The notes under the pieces are model-generated. The model was not told where the DNA came from, did not search any database, and saw only the letters and a program-made list of their open reading frames with translations. From Ferrimonas senticii DSM 18821 (GTDB taxonomy: Bacteria; Pseudomonadota; Gammaproteobacteria; Enterobacterales; Shewanellaceae): DNA of 64,000 nt. The translations under genes and the position numbers were made by a program. Each line of letters begins with the position of its first letter. Within the stretch, counting starts at the first letter, position 1. The stretch is from NCBI RefSeq assembly GCF_000422665.1, contig NZ_KE383901.1, forward strand, positions 26,836 through 90,835, given 5' to 3'. Shown here one piece after another: positions 43,546-53,257 of this stretch.

Positions 43546-45645
43546 ATGAAACCGAATGTGCGGACGTGGCTACCGCCACTGGCCACCGGACTGGCGCTGT
43601 TGAGCAATCATGCTCTTGCGACGCCTTTTAACGATTGTCCGACCCAAGCCTACCTATTTCAGCGCTCGACCGTGGTGGTCTACGGCGTCGATTTGGTCAC
43701 CGGCGCTTACCAAGTGCTGACTGATGACATTGGCATTCCCAATAACGTCAATGCGGTTGGGTTTAATCAAAGTGACCGCTACCTGTATGGCTTTTCCAAA
43801 GAGTATAAAGATGTAGTCAAGATGGGCGAAGACTACCAAGCCAGTCGGTTAAACGTGACCGGCATGCCCAGCGGTGTTCATTTCTATGTTGGTGATGTGC
43901 ATAACAACACCTTTTGGACCTATCACAAAAACCATGGCCTCTACGCCATCAACCTTGATGAGTCGGCGGCAGATTTTGCCGAGGCGCGAAAAATCGAGGG
44001 TGCTGATACCAGCATGAACTTGACCGACTTTGCGTTTCACCCCAGTGATGGTCAATTGTATGCAGTGGATAACAGCAGCGGCGATCTGTATCAGATAGAC
44101 ACCAGCGATGGCAGCAGACAAGTGCTTGGCAACACCGGGGTTACCGGTACCTTTGGCGCCGGATTTTTTGAACAGAGTGGCTACTACTACATCAGCCGCA
44201 ATAGCGACGGCAATATCTACCGGATTGATCTTCGTAATCCGGCGCAACTGGATGCGACCGCCGAATTTTTTGCCGATGGTCCATCGTCCTCTTCCAATGA
44301 TGGTGCGCGCTGCGCCTCGGCGCCGGTGATTGCCGAAAACGTTGATTTTGGTGATGCACCAGACAGCTACGGCACACGGATGGAGTCTAACGGGGCACGG
44401 CACAGTTTGGCGCCGGCAGGGCCAATGCTTGGCAGTTTGGTGGATGCGGAGAGTGACGGTCTGCAAGCACCTTGGAGCGACGACAGCCGTGACCAAAGCG
44501 ACGAAGATGGCATTGCTTTTATCAATGGCTTGCGCGTCGGTACTGCGGCATTGGTGCAGGTACAGATAGGTCGGCAAGGCGGTTATCTGCAAGGGTTTAT
44601 CGACTGGGATGGCAGTGGCGATTTTGATCAAGCGAACGAGCAAGTGTTTGCCGATCAATATCTGGATGTCGGTAGCCATCAGTTGTCGATTGCAGTGCCT
44701 AACAATGCGGTACCAGGGATTGTGCAAACGCGATTCCGGATAGCTTCCAACAGTGGTATTCGCAGTCGCGGTGGTGCGCCGGATGGCGAGGTGGAAGATC
44801 ATATCGAGGTGGTGCTTGGCGATGGCAGCAGCCAAAGCCATTATCCCAGCGCCAGTAGCTTTGCCACCATCGCCTTTGAAGATCGGTGGCCGCGGATGCC
44901 GGACTACGATATGAACGACGTAGTGGTCGATCTGCGCTTTACCCAAACGTTGCAAGACGGTTTGGTTACAGCACTGAAAGTGGAAGGGCAGTTGCGCGCC
45001 TCTGGCGCCAGTTATCACAATGGCTTAGGGCTGCGCTTACCGGGGATCCCCGCCAGTCAAATTGGCAGCGGATCCAGTTTGACCACCACCAGTCAGAGTA
45101 TCGCCAATGCGGGCCAAGAAGCTGGGCAAACCGATGCGGTGTTCATCATTAGCAATGATCTGAAGTCTGAAATCAGCAAAAGCTGCCTCTATTACCGCAC
45201 CATTAGCGGCTGTGATGATGGCATGCAGTTGGCCTTTACCTTGGAGATCGCCTTCAGTCCCGGTGTCGCGCCGCAGCAGATGCCACAGGCACCATTTGAT
45301 CCGTTTATATTCGCGACGCCGGGTAAGACTCGCGGTGGTTTTGATGGGATCCCGGGGCGTGGGCTTGAGATCCACCAAGCGGACTATCCGCCAACGGATC
45401 TGGTCGATAACCAATATTTTGGTACCCATCAGGATGCCTCCAATCCCGGCAGCAATGTGTACTACCGTACCAGCAACAATCTGCCGTGGGTGCTGGAATT
45501 TGATCACCGCTGGGATTACCCCGCAGAGCAGCAAGATCTGTTGCAGGCTTATCCGCAGTTCGAGCAATACCTGCTGTACGACGGTGGCCAATATCAAGAT
45601 TGGCACCAACGTCAAAATGCCAATAGCGGCTTACTGTTCGAGTAG
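43546..45645 (+). CDS. Secreted LruC-domain protein
   Basis: Exported protein of 699 residues; the signal peptide ends at NHALA near 26. Residues 30-265 have repeating blade-like units (DFAFHPSDGQLYAVD, GDLYQIDTSDGS, GNIYRIDLRNP), a beta-propeller-like DUF6923-type module. Next is a DFGDAPDSYGT region and WDGSGDFDQANEQVF, ending in the GEVEDH motif near 420. From about 445 the LruC/DUF4842 module starts with the hallmark FEDRWPRMPDYDMNDVVVD. Function unknown; LruC proteins are surface or secreted antigens in Leptospira. ATG 43546 follows AGGA by six bases. A small lipoprotein gene follows 9 bp later. Confidence 0.82.
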   Translation: MKPNVRTWLPPLATGLALLSNHALATPFNDCPTQAYLFQRSTVVVYGVDLVTGAYQVLTDDIGIPNNVNAVGFNQSDRYLYGFSKEYKDVVKMGEDYQASRLNVTGMPSGVHFYVGDVHNNTFWTYHKNHGLYAINLDESAADFAEARKIEGADTSMNLTDFAFHPSDGQLYAVDNSSGDLYQIDTSDGSRQVLGNTGVTGTFGAGFFEQSGYYYISRNSDGNIYRIDLRNPAQLDATAEFFADGPSSSSNDGARCASAPVIAENVDFGDAPDSYGTRMESNGARHSLAPAGPMLGSLVDAESDGLQAPWSDDSRDQSDEDGIAFINGLRVGTAALVQVQIGRQGGYLQGFIDWDGSGDFDQANEQVFADQYLDVGSHQLSIAVPNNAVPGIVQTRFRIASNSGIRSRGGAPDGEVEDHIEVVLGDGSSQSHYPSASSFATIAFEDRWPRMPDYDMNDVVVDLRFTQTLQDGLVTALKVEGQLRASGASYHNGLGLRLPGIPASQIGSGSSLTTTSQSIANAGQEAGQTDAVFIISNDLKSEISKSCLYYRTISGCDDGMQLAFTLEIAFSPGVAPQQMPQAPFDPFIFATPGKTRGGFDGIPGRGLEIHQADYPPTDLVDNQYFGTHQDASNPGSNVYYRTSNNLPWVLEFDHRWDYPAEQQDLLQAYPQFEQYLLYDGGQYQDWHQRQNANSGLLFE

Positions 45646-45654
45646 GAGTGAATG

Positions 45655-46110
45655 ATGAACAACAAACCCAGTTTAGCGATTGCAATAACCTTGGTTCTGA
45701 CCGCTTGCGGGGGTGGTGGCGGTAGCAGCAATGAAGGCAACGCGCCCGCGCCAGCACCAGTGACCACAGCACCGGAACCTGCGCCAGCGCCAACCAGCAC
45801 TGCCGAGTTAGTGGCTTCGCCACAGATGGATTTTGCCAGCTGCGATCAACTGCAGGTGTTGGTAAACGCGCCGGAGAACAGCTTTGTTGCCGCATACTAT
45901 GAGTTTGAGCAAAGCGGCACGGGCTTTGTTCCAAACTATCAGCAGCGCCAGTTGTCGGGGCTGGTGGTTGATGGCCAGTTTCAAGCTAGCCTAATGGCTC
46001 CAGATCAGCAGCAGTCGATACTGGTCGAGCTATGGCCGCCAGGGGCGACGGAGCCCCAGCAGCGGCGCTTTGAGTTATCTCAAGGGGTGATTCGCTGGCA
46101 GGTAAACTGA
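45655..46110 (+). CDS. Small lipoprotein partner of the LruC protein
   Basis: Lipoprotein of 151 residues: LVLTACGGGGG places the acylated Cys near 18, followed by a Gly/Ser and Pro/Ala/Thr linker to about 55 and a small domain with one more Cys (FASCDQLQVLVNAPENS) and YYEFEQSGTGFVPNY. I recognise no family. AGGAG lies six bases before ATG 45655 (an ATG at 45652 is also in frame). Tight spacing suggests co-expression with the LruC protein. Confidence 0.7.
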   Translation: MNNKPSLAIAITLVLTACGGGGGSSNEGNAPAPAPVTTAPEPAPAPTSTAELVASPQMDFASCDQLQVLVNAPENSFVAAYYEFEQSGTGFVPNYQQRQLSGLVVDGQFQASLMAPDQQQSILVELWPPGATEPQQRRFELSQGVIRWQVN

Positions 46111-46124
46111 TCCGCTGGCTGTTT

Positions 46125-46370
46125 TAGGGCGTGTTGACTTTTGGTGTTCAGAATTTGGTCGAGGATAGCGGCTGTCAATTGAGGAATGCGATTGAAGGCA
46201 TAGTGGCTCTACGTCGAAATCGCATGACGAAGAGTGACAGCTGCTAGTCCGACCCTGCGAGGCGCCCCTTAGCGAGCACTGAACGGCAATATTGACCAAC
46301 CAAGATCAATTGGCTGTCAAAGTAGCAAATGGTGGGCGCAAAAATATACAGCAAAGGTCAACGCACCCTA
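46125..46370 (+). mobile_element. Complete 245-bp MITE-like element, copy 2
   Basis: Inverted copy of the element at 17370, with ends GGGCGTGTTGACTTTTGG and CAAAGGTCAACGCACCC, flanked by TA. The inner GTGACAGCTGCTAGTCCG block is shared with copies 1 and 3. Its right-hand TA and last C form, on the minus strand, the TAG stop of the chemoreceptor gene. Confidence 0.85.
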
Positions 46371-47855
46371 GTTACTGATGGCGCTACCACTGGTGGCGTC
46401 ATCATTTATTAACTCTTGTAAACCATCACTGAGCCGGCGCATCGCCACCACGTTGGCAGCCAAACTGCCTGCCTGATGTTGCACTTCAACGGCGACCAAA
46501 GAGGTTGATTCGGCGCTGCTGTCCATCTGCACACTGGAGGCGCTAACCTCATTGGCGACTTGCTGTTGTTGGTGGACTACTTTCATTAATTTAGTCAGAT
46601 CGCTGTGGTTATCGGTGATGTCGTTGATAACCCCATTAAGCTCTTCAACGGTATCGTGGATCACCGCGCGGCCACTTAATACCTCTTGGTGCGATTGCTC
46701 TAACATCTGGCGGATCTCGCTAGCGGCGGCATTGGTTTGTTCAGCCAGCATCCGTACATGCTCCGAAACTACCGCAAAACCGCGGCCATGTTCGCCTGCA
46801 CGGGCACTTTCGATGGCAGCGTTCAGCGCCAAAAGATTGGTTTGCTGGGCGACTTTGGTGATCAGATCTGCGGCGGTGGTGATCTGTTCATTGGTGGCCA
46901 AAATCTTGTCGATGGCGTCGGTCGAGGCTTTTAGTCCATGTGAACTGGTTTGCGCTTTGGCGGCAATGCTTTCACCGCGCAGATTCAATTCGGAAACGAA
47001 CTGACCGGCTTGCTCCATCCCTTGATTTAACTGCTGCAGTCGTTCATTAACGTAAACGCTCGCTTGCGATTGGTTGACGCAGTTGGCTTTCAGTTGGCCA
47101 GTCTGACTTTCCAGTTGCTCAGCTTGCTGATCGAGCTGTTCGGTGATGGTGGTTAAGGTGCCCGCATTGGTTTGTAGATGATTAAAAACCCCGGTTAAGT
47201 GCGAATGCGCCTGTTCCGATTGCTGCGCCGCTAACTCGGCGTTGTGTTGTTGTTGCTGCGCTTGGCCAATCGCTTGTATGCGTTGTTTGGTATTTAGAAT
47301 TAGGGTAACCGAGATCAGCAGCATCGAGCCGATAAAGGCGATCACCGATTCGATTTGGTAGCGCTCTGGCGTCAATCCCATCTCAGGAAATTGGTGGCCG
47401 GCGAAATCGGCGGCGACCATCGCGATGGCACCAGCCATAACAATCAGCGCCCAGCGACAGGCTACTTGTAGTGAGGTGCCGGTAAAGTAGGCGGCGATGA
47501 TGGCGGCAATCCACAGCGATTGGTTGGAATCGATTACCCCACCGGATTGATAAACCAATGCCAAAATATGCAGCGCTGCGGTGGCGAACGCGGTGTTGAC
47601 AGCACCGGTTAAACTGGCGCGATATTTAACGAAAAATAGCGCTAGGAGCTGTCCAATGGCCAAGGTAACCGAGGTGAATACCAAAACGGATTGTTCGGCG
47701 ACGTGCCACTTAAGCGCGCTTAACACCGCAGCCAATAGCGTACACAGCGCCATTACCACCAACGCTTCGGCATTTCGCTGTTGCTCGTGATCCCACGGTT
47801 GTTGCTTTGGCATTAGCCGTGATAGCCAGTTGCTCTTGGCAGTAGCTGGTTGCAT
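46368..47855 (-). CDS. Methyl-accepting chemotaxis protein with a six-helix membrane sensor
   Basis: Chemoreceptor of 495 residues. There is no periplasmic ligand domain: six hydrophobic helices fill residues about 28-190, then a long coiled coil with the signalling tip [20 protein letters not shown] and [21 protein letters not shown]. No C-terminal CheR pentapeptide. The signal is likely sensed inside the membrane or is the membrane state itself. Its stop codon TAG is built with the end of the MITE; the ancestral stop, read across the element, would be TAA. Confidence 0.88.
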   Translation of the reverse strand: MQPATAKSNWLSRLMPKQQPWDHEQQRNAEALVVMALCTLLAAVLSALKWHVAEQSVLVFTSVTLAIGQLLALFFVKYRASLTGAVNTAFATAALHILALVYQSGGVIDSNQSLWIAAIIAAYFTGTSLQVACRWALIVMAGAIAMVAADFAGHQFPEMGLTPERYQIESVIAFIGSMLLISVTLILNTKQRIQAIGQAQQQQHNAELAAQQSEQAHSHLTGVFNHLQTNAGTLTTITEQLDQQAEQLESQTGQLKANCVNQSQASVYVNERLQQLNQGMEQAGQFVSELNLRGESIAAKAQTSSHGLKASTDAIDKILATNEQITTAADLITKVAQQTNLLALNAAIESARAGEHGRGFAVVSEHVRMLAEQTNAAASEIRQMLEQSHQEVLSGRAVIHDTVEELNGVINDITDNHSDLTKLMKVVHQQQQVANEVSASSVQMDSSAESTSLVAVEVQHQAGSLAANVVAMRRLSDGLQELINDDATSGSAISN

Positions 47856-48127
47856 ATAAAGTCCATTTCATTGGCATCATTTGTTGCAAATGGTTTGAGA
47901 TTTGCAGCCCAGTTACCCTGTGCCAGATCAAAGAAATCGGACTGTGGTTGGCTTTCAACCGTTGGTATAGGGCGTGATACAGCATCAATTCAGCAACGGT
48001 GATGTTTTCAGCAATGTTGTTGTGTTGCCGCTGGATAAAGTTGTGGCGTCTGGCTGCTGGCTTGTGTTTTGCTATGGCTACTGTGGCCGAATGTGGTCAA
48101 CGTTTGCTTATTAAAAGGATGATAACA

Positions 48128-48991
48128 ATGGCGCATGTGGCCTTTATTGGATTGGGTGTTATGGGCTATCCGATGGCGGGGCATCTTCAGCATCATGGCC
48201 ATCAAGTAACGGTATACAACCGCACTACGGCTAAGGCGCAGCAGTGGGCCGAGCAACATGGTGGACGCTGGGCGCCAACCCCTGCGGCGGCAGCATGCGA
48301 TGCCGAGTTGGTGTTTGTGTGTGTTGGTAACGATGACGATCTTCGCTCGGTGTTACTTGGTGACAATGGTGCTTTTGCCGGTATGGCCAAAGGCGCCATG
48401 GTGGTGGATCACACCACCGCCTCGGCGGATGTCGCTCGGGAGATGGCAGCGGCGGCCAGTGAATTGGGCCTTGGCTTTGTCGATGCGCCGGTGTCTGGTG
48501 GGCAGGCGGGCGCAGAGAATGGCGTATTAACGGTGATGATCGGTGGCGAGCAAGCGCAATTTGACGTAGCGAAGCCGGTGATCGACAGCTTTGCCCGCAG
48601 TGCAGTGTTGATGGGACCAGTGGGTAGCGGCCAGCTAACCAAGATGGTGAATCAAATTTGTATCGCAGGGGTAGTGCAGGGGCTGGCAGAAGGGGTTCAC
48701 TTTGCCCAGAAAGCCGGTCTTGATGGCGCCAAGGTGTTCGAGGTCATTGGTAAAGGGGCTGCGCAGTCATGGCAGATGGATAACCGCCACGCCACTATGC
48801 TGGAAGGGCAGTTTGATTTTGGCTTTGCAGTAGACTGGATGCGCAAAGACTTAGATATTGCTCTAACCGAAGCGCGTCGTAACGGTGCGCAATTGCCATT
48901 GACCGCTTTAGTGGATCAGTTCTACGCCGAGGTGCAAAAGCTTGGTGGTAATCGCTGGGACACCTCTTCGCTGAAAGCGCGCTTGAAATAA
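48128..48991 (+). CDS. NAD-binding beta-hydroxyacid dehydrogenase (HIBADH family)
   Basis: Cytoplasmic oxidoreductase of 287 residues. VAFIGLGVMGYPMAGHLQ is the N-terminal Rossmann motif, DAPVSGGQAGAENGVLTVMI the substrate loop and GQLTKMVNQICIAGVVQGLA carries the catalytic Lys of 3-hydroxyisobutyrate/tartronate semialdehyde reductases; DFGFAVDWMRKDLDIAL follows. Substrate not determined. ATG 48128 is chosen over 47999 and 48119 for its spacing from AAAAGGA. Confidence 0.87.
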   Translation: MAHVAFIGLGVMGYPMAGHLQHHGHQVTVYNRTTAKAQQWAEQHGGRWAPTPAAAACDAELVFVCVGNDDDLRSVLLGDNGAFAGMAKGAMVVDHTTASADVAREMAAAASELGLGFVDAPVSGGQAGAENGVLTVMIGGEQAQFDVAKPVIDSFARSAVLMGPVGSGQLTKMVNQICIAGVVQGLAEGVHFAQKAGLDGAKVFEVIGKGAAQSWQMDNRHATMLEGQFDFGFAVDWMRKDLDIALTEARRNGAQLPLTALVDQFYAEVQKLGGNRWDTSSLKARLK

Positions 48992-49015
48992 TCGCGGCTT
49001 GCCGCAGTAAAAACC

Positions 49016-49043
49016 AAGGCCACCGCAATCGGTGGCCTTGTTG
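49016..49043 (+). terminator. Hairpin between convergent dehydrogenase and cdd genes
   Basis: Ten-pair stem AAGGCCACCG/CGGTGGCCTT with a CAAT loop and a GTTGTTATT tail; it lies 25 bp after the dehydrogenase stop. Confidence 0.78.
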
Positions 49044-49081
49044 TTATTGGGTAACTGCTATTAGCGCTAGTGCCGTTGGCG

Positions 49082-49972
49082 TTAGGCTAATTTGGCGTTA
49101 TGAATCGTAAGTGTAACTTCACTAACCGACGCCAGTGCCGTTTGGCTCGCGGCAGCTTGGCTGATCTGCGCGCCCTCGGTTTCTACCAATATCGCGTTAT
49201 CGATTTGGTCAAACTCGACACCAGCCAGCATCATAGCGTTCAGTGCCATCTGCATTGGCGGCAGTGATGGGTTAAAGGCGGCATTTTCGGCGTAACGACC
49301 GGCAAATTGACGACCTTCTGCGGTTTCTAATACCACTGCCGCAGGGCTTTGCGAGTAGGGCGCATAGCTCTGCTCAGCCTGCTCTACGGCGCTTTGGGTA
49401 AGCGGGTTACAGCTTGATAGCGACAGCGCAAATTTAGGCGCCTGCATCAGGCCGTAATTGATCCCAAGGTTTTTTGGCCCAAAGGCGTATGGCAGGTAGT
49501 GCGACAGGCCTTGAGTGCCATTCTCAGGCAAGGTGATCCGCAGTTCACCTTGGGTGGCTAACTCATTCATAAATTGGCGGCAGTGGCCACAGGGGGAGGC
49601 GTTAATCACCATGTCAGTTAGTGCGGTTTCGCCGGCCAGCCAGGCGTTGCTGATCGCCGATTGCTCGCCATGGACACTATGAAACAGGGTTTGGTTTGGC
49701 AGCTCCATATTGGCGCCAAAGTAGAGGTTGCCGGATTGACCGACGGCGATCGCCCCCACATAAAAACCAGAGATAGGCACGTAAGCCCGTGCAGCAGCCA
49801 CTGGCAGCAGCGCTAACAGCAGCGCTTTGTCGCTAAGACCGGATTGTTGTTCCAGTAATTGTCGTTCAGCGGCGCTGATGATGCCAGCAAATGGGCGTTG
49901 TAATAGGGGAGTTAAGGCCGAGGCCAATTCCGCTGGCATGGCAGCCAAAACTGGAATGTAACGTGAGTCCAT
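49082..49972 (-). CDS. cdd: Cytidine deaminase, long dimeric type
   Basis: Enzyme of 296 residues, the length of the duplicated E. coli-type Cdd (294). Zinc site: HSVHGEQSAISNAW (His plus catalytic Glu) and ASPCGHCRQFMNE (two Cys). The C-terminal half is the inactive repeat (YAPYSQSPAAVVLET, RYAENAAFNPSLPP). Start ATG 49972; the frame extends a further 22 codons. It feeds pyrimidine salvage together with upp and uraA further on. Confidence 0.94.
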   Translation of the reverse strand: MDSRYIPVLAAMPAELASALTPLLQRPFAGIISAAERQLLEQQSGLSDKALLLALLPVAAARAYVPISGFYVGAIAVGQSGNLYFGANMELPNQTLFHSVHGEQSAISNAWLAGETALTDMVINASPCGHCRQFMNELATQGELRITLPENGTQGLSHYLPYAFGPKNLGINYGLMQAPKFALSLSSCNPLTQSAVEQAEQSYAPYSQSPAAVVLETAEGRQFAGRYAENAAFNPSLPPMQMALNAMMLAGVEFDQIDNAILVETEGAQISQAAASQTALASVSEVTLTIHNAKLA

Positions 49973-50097
49973 GCTGCAAATCCGCAAACAAAAATCGTCC
50001 TTAAGTGTAGATTTTTGGTTAACGATAGGATGCGGCATGGCTCACGTCTGTTGTTTTTTCTAGCGTTCGATTGCTAAAAAACTAACCACTTGTGGAT

Positions 50098-51510
50098 TTA
50101 GAGGCCCTGCAAATAGTTGCCAAGAGCCTTTAACAGGCTGGTTTTGTGCTCATCGCTGCTGTGCTGCTCGAACAGCTGTTCCAGATGGTAGATGTACTCT
50201 GGATCGCTGAGCGCTTGCTTACAGTGCTCTTGCCAGCGCAGTTGCTCTGGCTCAGACAGGGTTTCTGGGTAGTTGCGAGCGCGGTACAAGAACAGCATTG
50301 GCGCTAAGCGTGGATCAGTAAACTGCGGGGTTAACGCCGCTAAATTACTTGGATGGCAGTTACGTACCAACTCAATTTGGGCGCGATCGGCATCAGAGAA
50401 GAAACCGCCGTAGAGCTGTTGATCCACGGGCTTAGTGTTGTCGCCAGTTGGCTGGTCATCGTAGATCTGATGCAGTTTTTCCCGCACCGCTTGATGATGC
50501 TGACGCAGCAGTTTGTAGTGTTCTCGACAGCCCGCCTTATCCAGACCAAGACGTTCGGCATTCTCGTCTTCCAAGCTGCTGGCTGGGGCGATAAAGGGGC
50601 TTTTGTTGAGGTGAACCAGTTTCAATGGCACCCGTGGCTCGCCGGCCGGCCGTTCGCTGGTTTTTTGATACAGCTTGGTTTTTAGGGTTTCGGCGTCCCA
50701 TTCCAACAGTGGGGTTGGATCTTGTTTTAGGTCAACGCAGATCACCGCATTGCTGTTATGCGGGTGCCAGGCCATTGGCAAGATCAACGATGCGCAACCG
50801 TTGGCGGCGGGGAACATCGAACTGACGTGCAGCAATGGCTTTAAGCCTAAGATGTCGATTTGTGGCGCGACCGCCTGCTTCTTTCTAAGGCCAAAATAAT
50901 AGTCGTATAACTTCGGTTGCTTCTCTTTAATCAGCTTGGCGAGGGCGATGGTGGCTTTGACGTCTGATACCGCATCATGGGCGTTTTCGTGCGCAAGACC
51001 GTTAGCAACGGTGAGATGTTCCAGCTTAAAGCTCGGTACACCTTCCTCGCGCTCCGGCCATTCGATCCCCTCCGGGCGCAGCGCATAGCAGGCCCGCACC
51101 AGATCGATAATGTCCCATCGGCTGTTGCCATGTTGCCACTCCCGCGCGTACGGATCGAAGAAGTTGCGATAGAGGCTGTAGCGGGTGACTTCATCATCGA
51201 AGCGAATCGAGTTGTAGCCAACAGTACAGGTGTTGGGCTGAGCCATCTGCGCATGGACCTTGGCGATAAACTGGGCTTCAACCTCACCGAGCCGATTGGC
51301 TTTTTGTGGGGTGATGCCGGTAACAAACATCGCTTCGGCGGCCGGCAGGTAATCCAGCGGCAGGCGGCAGTAGTATTCAATCGGCTCGCCAATGATATTG
51401 AGATCCATATCAGTGCGAATGGCGGCGAACTGTGCCGGTTTATCGCTGGCGGGATTGGCGCCCCAGGTTTCGTAATCGTGCCAGAGTAACGTCGGCTGGT
51501 TGTTGTTCAT
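50098..51510 (-). CDS. sbcB: Exodeoxyribonuclease I
   Basis: DnaQ-fold 3'-5' single-strand exonuclease of 470 residues for repair and recombination. ExoI motif LLWHDYETWGANPASDKPAQ (Asp and Glu metal ligands), VGYNSIRFDDEVTRYSLYRN (motif II), and ENAHDAVSDVKATIALA (HxAxxD motif III). The C-terminal SH3-like and ExoI domains follow. ATG 51510 is preferred to an upstream start at 51552 since it matches the usual N-terminus. Confidence 0.94.
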   Translation of the reverse strand: MNNNQPTLLWHDYETWGANPASDKPAQFAAIRTDMDLNIIGEPIEYYCRLPLDYLPAAEAMFVTGITPQKANRLGEVEAQFIAKVHAQMAQPNTCTVGYNSIRFDDEVTRYSLYRNFFDPYAREWQHGNSRWDIIDLVRACYALRPEGIEWPEREEGVPSFKLEHLTVANGLAHENAHDAVSDVKATIALAKLIKEKQPKLYDYYFGLRKKQAVAPQIDILGLKPLLHVSSMFPAANGCASLILPMAWHPHNSNAVICVDLKQDPTPLLEWDAETLKTKLYQKTSERPAGEPRVPLKLVHLNKSPFIAPASSLEDENAERLGLDKAGCREHYKLLRQHHQAVREKLHQIYDDQPTGDNTKPVDQQLYGGFFSDADRAQIELVRNCHPSNLAALTPQFTDPRLAPMLFLYRARNYPETLSEPEQLRWQEHCKQALSDPEYIYHLEQLFEQHSSDEHKTSLLKALGNYLQGL

Positions 51511-51661
51511 ATCGGTGCGGCCTAGTGGCGAAAACTTACTAATGACAAGCAATGTACCTGTCTGTCGGAGCGATTAAAACTAAACAGCGTGCAAGTGAAG
51601 GCAATCGCATTAAAAGCCAACAGCTTGAAGCGATTTCGCGGTGGCATGGTCGAGCTTTTGC

Positions 51662-51677
51662 TACCTCATCTTAGGTA
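51662..51677 (+). promoter_or_regulatory. Candidate NarP/NarL 7-2-7 site upstream of the second nrfA
   Basis: TACCTCATCTTAGGTA is two inverted heptamers separated by TC, matching TACYYMT-NN-AKRRGTA at 12 of 14 positions. The 7-2-7 arrangement is that bound by NarP and NarL, which control nrf in E. coli. It is 107 bp before the start codon. No narP or narL gene is in the window. Confidence 0.45.
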
Positions 51678-51783
51678 GGGTTTAAAGGAATCTCTCAGGC
51701 GGATCACAGTTCTGCTTTTGCTTACTCGGCTTAAACAAGGTTCAGTGTAAAAATGAAACAACTATTTCAAATGGACCTTTTTG

Positions 51784-53112
51784 ATGAATCCTGTGGTTCG
51801 GGGATTAGCCCCGCTGATGGCGCTGGTGGCGATGGGCACCGCGGCGCAAACCTTGCATAAACCAAACGACGGTATAGCCACCACGGCGCTGGAACAGAGT
51901 TGGGCGGCGACGGCTAACAACAGCGAGCGTCACGATCTGTTGGCTGAACGGCCGCAATTAATCTGGTTGTATGCCGGTTCTGGTTACGATAAGCAGTTTA
52001 ATAGCCCTCGGGGCCATCAGTTTGCCATCAACGACGTTACCACCATTTTCCGTACTGATGACGGCAGTAAAACCGCCAGTTGTTGGACCTGTAAAGGCCC
52101 TGGTGCGACCCATGAGATGGGCTTGGTGGGTGAGGGGCGCTTCGGCCTGCATACCTTTGGGCAAATGGGTCAGTACATGAGCGTGTCGGTTGGTTGTGCC
52201 GATTGTCATGATGCCGACGGCGAAAACTTGCAGGTGTCGCGCCCGCATGCTCTGAAAGCGATGGCAAAAATTAAGCAGCCGTTTGCCGAGCAAGATCGCA
52301 CCATTCAAGGGGCGCAGACCTGTGGCCAGTGCCATGTAACCTATTACATGCAACCAGAGATCGGCAACGGCGTTAATATTCCATGGATCTTCGGCAGCAC
52401 CGCTGATGACATTGAAAAGTACTACGACACCCGTCAGTTCTACGACTGGATCCATCCAGTTTCGGGCGCGCCGATGGTGAAAGCTCGTCACCCCGAGTAT
52501 GAACATTGGAGCCGCAGTGCCCATGCTGAGATGGGGGTAACGTGCGTAAGCTGTCACATGACCACAAAGATCGATGATAAAGGTCGTGAGTATACCGATC
52601 ACAACATTCAGCAAAGCTGGCAGAACTTCGAAGCACAGTGTTCTAGCTGTCACGAGAGCGAAGCGGAGCTTAAGCAGACCATCGCCGACAACAAACAGCA
52701 AATTAATAGCGCTCGTGCCGAAGTGGAACAGCTGCTGGTGAAGGCGCACGCTGAAGCGGGGGCATTGCGTCAAGATGGCGTACAACCGCGGGATATGGGC
52801 GCGGCGCTGATGGGGATCCGCCACGCGCAGTGGCGCTGGGATTTTGCCGTATCCTCCCACGGTATTCACGCTCACAACTCTAAAGAGGGTTTAGATCTGC
52901 TGGCGGTGGCCAAGCGCCAGGCAACCATGGCACGAGCGCGGCTGCAGTTGCTGCTTGAGCAGCGACCGCAACTGAAAGTGCAGTATCCGGATCTGTCGAG
53001 CAAACTGAGCGCGCAACAAGCGGTTGGTTTAGATGAGGCCAAGATGCAAGCGGTGAAAGACAAGTTCCTTGCAACTGAGGTTAACGGCAAATGGCCCGGT
53101 TGGAGCTTTTAA
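51784..53112 (+). CDS. nrfA: Ammonia-forming cytochrome c nitrite reductase NrfA (copy 2)
   Basis: Pentahaem periplasmic enzyme of 442 residues, second NrfA of the window. Signal peptide LMALVAMGTAAQ ends near 22. CWTCK 100-104, CADCH 138, CGQCH 180, CVSCH 254 and CSSCH 286 bind the haems; Arg (SPRGHQFA), Tyr (CHVTYYM) and His (SAHAEMGVTC) of the active site are kept. It differs widely from copy 1, including the insert before the first haem. Not a recent duplicate. ATG 51784 is used; TTG 51781 also fits. Confidence 0.94.
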   Translation: MNPVVRGLAPLMALVAMGTAAQTLHKPNDGIATTALEQSWAATANNSERHDLLAERPQLIWLYAGSGYDKQFNSPRGHQFAINDVTTIFRTDDGSKTASCWTCKGPGATHEMGLVGEGRFGLHTFGQMGQYMSVSVGCADCHDADGENLQVSRPHALKAMAKIKQPFAEQDRTIQGAQTCGQCHVTYYMQPEIGNGVNIPWIFGSTADDIEKYYDTRQFYDWIHPVSGAPMVKARHPEYEHWSRSAHAEMGVTCVSCHMTTKIDDKGREYTDHNIQQSWQNFEAQCSSCHESEAELKQTIADNKQQINSARAEVEQLLVKAHAEAGALRQDGVQPRDMGAALMGIRHAQWRWDFAVSSHGIHAHNSKEGLDLLAVAKRQATMARARLQLLLEQRPQLKVQYPDLSSKLSAQQAVGLDEAKMQAVKDKFLATEVNGKWPGWSF

Positions 53113-53147
53113 TCGACGCTAAGCCGTCGCCGCAATCAGTCACTTAA

Positions 53148-53182
53148 TAAAAACGGCGCTAGAGCAATCTAGCGCCGTTTTT
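53148..53182 (+). terminator. Strong terminator of nrfA copy 2
   Basis: Fourteen-pair perfect stem AAAACGGCGCTAGA/TCTAGCGCCGTTTT with a GCAA loop and T run. Confidence 0.95.
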
Positions 53183-53210
53183 GATCTCGAGTATTTAGTT
53201 ATTAGCCTTG

Positions 53211-53233
53211 AGTTATCAGTTATCAGTTATCAG
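53211..53233. repeat. Heptamer tandem repeat (AGTTATC)3
   Basis: Three perfect copies of AGTTATC plus two bases, between the nrfA terminator and the truncated MITE. Third heptamer array of the window. The rest of the 395-bp gap 53113-53507 holds only two terminators and the MITE fragment. Confidence 0.85.
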
Positions 53234-53257
53234 TGATGGATGAGCAATATGGTGGTT

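Noticed and set aside
43849-45018. 389-codon open frame antisense to the LruC gene
   Set aside because: No ribosome site or family motif; the sense strand has a clear signal peptide and domains.
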